Below are positions 41,176-42,426 of a stretch of 42,426 nucleotides of DNA, in pieces. Within the stretch, counting starts at the first letter, position 1, and each line of letters begins with the position of its first letter. The DNA comes from Methanoculleus marisnigri (GTDB lineage Archaea > Halobacteriota > Methanomicrobia > Methanomicrobiales > Methanoculleaceae). The stretch lies in assembly GCA_002503885.1 (NCBI GenBank), contig DASQ01000102.1, positions 1 to 42,426 on the forward strand, given 5' to 3'. The position numbers and the translations under genes were made by a program. The notes under the pieces are model-generated. The model was not told the DNA's origin, did no database searches, and worked only from the letters and a program-made list of their open reading frames with translations.

Positions 41176-42156
41176 CTAGAGCTGGAAACAGTCGCCGGCG
41201 ATAACGCGCTCTACCTTCCCGTTATCCTTCCGGACAATCAGGGCGCCGTGGTCATCGATATCGATGGCCTCTCCCTCGAAGGTCTTGTTGACGGTCTTGA
41301 TGGCCACCCGGTGGTCGAGCGTCAGGGAGAGGCTCTTCCACTCACGGACGATGGAATCATACTCGCCATCCTCGAGCTGCTGATAGCGCAGTTCGAACTC
41401 CCGCAGGATCCGGGCAAGAAGCGCCACGCGGTCGACCGGGTGGCCGACCTCCGCCTCGATTGAGGTCACGGTCTCCTGCAGGTTCGGCGAGAGTTCTGCA
41501 AGAGAGATGTTCGCGTCGATCCCGATCCCGAGGAGGCCGTAATGGACCGTATCCGCCTCTGCAGCAAGTTCCAGGAGCAGCCCGGCGACCTTCTTATCCC
41601 CGACGAAGATGTCGTTGGGCCACTTGATGAGCACGCTGATGTCGTACTCCTTGCGGATAGCACGGGCAATCGCGACCGACCCGGCCATGGTGATCATGAA
41701 GAGGTGGTCGAGCGGGACCTTCGGTTTTAAGATGATGGTGGCCCAGATGCCGCCGGCAGGCGAGACCCAGGCGCGTCCAAGCCTTCCCACCCCGCCGGTC
41801 TGCTCTTCGGCGATGATCACCATGCCGTGCAGTTTCTCAGGGTCGGTCTCGCCGGCAAGTTTCTTCCCGATCCAGCTCGTGGAGGCGGTACGGTCGAAGT
41901 GGCGGATCTGTCGTCCGATGAACCGGGTACGGAGGTGCTTATGGATCTCGTACGGAAGGAGCCTGTCGGTCTTCATCTCAAGGCGGTAACCTTCCGCCCG
42001 CGACGAGGATATACCGTATCCCAGCCTCCGGAGTTCGCGTATCTGTTTCCAGACAGCCGATCGGGTGATACCAAGTTGCTCTGCAATCCGCTCGCCCGAT
42101 ACCGGACCAGGCGATTCTTCGAGAATCTTTAATACGTTGATTGCCGTATCCTTCAT
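41176..42156 (-). CDS. birA: Bifunctional biotin--protein ligase / biotin operon repressor BirA
   Basis: A 326-residue protein. Residues 1-60 form a winged helix-turn-helix (GERIAEQLGITRSAVWKQIR, GYRLE). The ligase domain follows: RTASTSWIGKKLAGE, the biotin/ATP loop GGVGRLGRAWVSPAGGIW, IKWPNDIFVGDKKVAGLLLE, and a C-terminal SH3-like domain (TFEGEAIDIDDHGALIVR). It activates biotin to biotinyl-AMP, attaches it to PycB, and should repress transport genes when biotin is plentiful. ATG 42156 is chosen; upstream frame is the hairpin of the iscB element. Confidence 0.94.
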   Translation of the reverse strand: MKDTAINVLKILEESPGPVSGERIAEQLGITRSAVWKQIRELRRLGYGISSSRAEGYRLEMKTDRLLPYEIHKHLRTRFIGRQIRHFDRTASTSWIGKKLAGETDPEKLHGMVIIAEEQTGGVGRLGRAWVSPAGGIWATIILKPKVPLDHLFMITMAGSVAIARAIRKEYDISVLIKWPNDIFVGDKKVAGLLLELAAEADTVHYGLLGIGIDANISLAELSPNLQETVTSIEAEVGHPVDRVALLARILREFELRYQQLEDGEYDSIVREWKSLSLTLDHRVAIKTVNKTFEGEAIDIDDHGALIVRKDNGKVERVIAGDCFQL

Positions 42157-42161
42157 AATAA

Positions 42162-42426
42162 TCAGGCAGGAGACCCCCGGTTTAAACCGGGGGAGGAATG
42201 CCGTCTGCCTGTCCCGGCATACGGTTGTGTTCTCCAGGCAATACGGGTTCGGAGGGTACAATCTTCTCCCTTTGCGCTCTGCGTCACCCGCTTCCCGGTG
42301 ACCGCGTTATGCAATGACATCTTTCCTTTCAACGTTCCTCCGATGTACGTCAGCCCATACTTGACGTGCCGGACCAGCGTTCCCCGGGTGAACCCGAGCG
42401 ACCGGGTTCCTCCGTAGGGTTTTCGG
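42162..42426 (-). CDS. iscB: IscB-like RNA-guided nuclease, C-terminal fragment (runs off the window)
   Basis: Reading the minus strand from the window edge gives RKPYGGTRSLGFTRGTLVRH, then VKYGLTYIGGTLKGKMSLHN and TGKRVTQSAKGEDCTLRTRI before AWRTQ. This is the C-terminal, target-interaction part of IscB-type proteins (RuvC-HNH nucleases guided by an omega RNA, relatives of Cas9). The frame then passes through a 20-base palindrome (42174-42193) and ends at TGA 42162. The RuvC and HNH domains lie outside the window, so intactness cannot be judged. Confidence 0.7.
   Translation of the reverse strand, partial: RKPYGGTRSLGFTRGTLVRHVKYGLTYIGGTLKGKMSLHNAVTGKRVTQSAKGEDCTLRTRIAWRTQPYAGTGRRHSSPGLNRGSPA
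42174..42193. repeat. Terminal hairpin of the iscB element
   Basis: CCCCCGGTTTAAACCGGGGG is a perfect 20-base palindrome at the 3' end of the iscB-like frame. It resembles in design the right-end hairpin of the tnpB element (CCCCCG...CGGGGG). It probably marks the right end of an IS200/IS605-group element inserted directly in front of birA. Confidence 0.65.

Noticed and set aside
1..42426. CRISPR arrays
   Set aside because: No regularly spaced direct repeats were seen and no cas genes are present.

Overview
The window comes from a methanogenic archaeon with high GC. The clearest marker is Mmp10, the methyl-coenzyme M reductase arginine methyltransferase. Dph6, UPF0248, a two-subunit pyruvate carboxylase, an intron-containing tRNA and TATA-type promoters also fit a euryarchaeon. 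Overall the content suggests Methanomicrobiales, perhaps close to Methanoculleus; that placement is inference.

Layout. Positions 1-7.7 kb hold housekeeping and small genes: two tiny ORFs behind a palindromic promoter, tRNA-Thr, UPF0248, mmp10, a response-regulator/histidine-kinase gene split by one in-frame TGA, an amidotransferase-like protein lacking its cysteine, dph6, a flavodoxin pseudogene, tRNA-Leu and a cob(I)alamin adenosyltransferase. A tnpB insertion element with a hairpin at each end follows (7.8-9.1 kb). From 9.4 to 16.1 kb come a methyltransferase coupled to an unusual fusion of a radical SAM enzyme with a substrate-binding-protein-like domain, a metallo-beta-lactamase-fold protein, a carboxymuconolactone-decarboxylase-like protein, a ZIP metal transporter, a Dps-like ferritin and a TPR lipoprotein.

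From 16.3 to 34.6 kb the window is a defence region. It holds two MNT nucleotidyltransferase antitoxins, each followed by only a stub of its HEPN toxin, an AbiEi/AbiEii pair with an inverted-repeat operator, and decayed HicB and DUF1016 genes. Its core is a nine-gene, 12-kb operon on the minus strand: hsdM, DUF262-HNH-HEPN, TIGR02391, hsdS, AAA ATPase, DUF4276, a 54-residue acidic protein, HEPN, hsdR. Most junctions overlap by 4 bases (ATGA or GTGA). It is a type I restriction-modification system carrying at least two further candidate defence modules and three HEPN-type RNase motifs, and it is the best candidate here for an undescribed composite system.

From 35.1 to 42.4 kb there is an intron-containing tRNA-Met and then a biotin unit on the minus strand: birA, bioY, two ECF ATPases, EcfT, pycB, pycA. 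It joins biotin uptake, biotin attachment and the biotin enzyme (pyruvate carboxylase, which makes oxaloacetate). A perfect 10-bp inverted repeat with a 14-base spacer lies just upstream of the bioY TATA-like box and matches the architecture of BirA operators. The window ends inside the 3' part of an iscB-like gene whose terminal hairpin lies a few bases upstream of birA.
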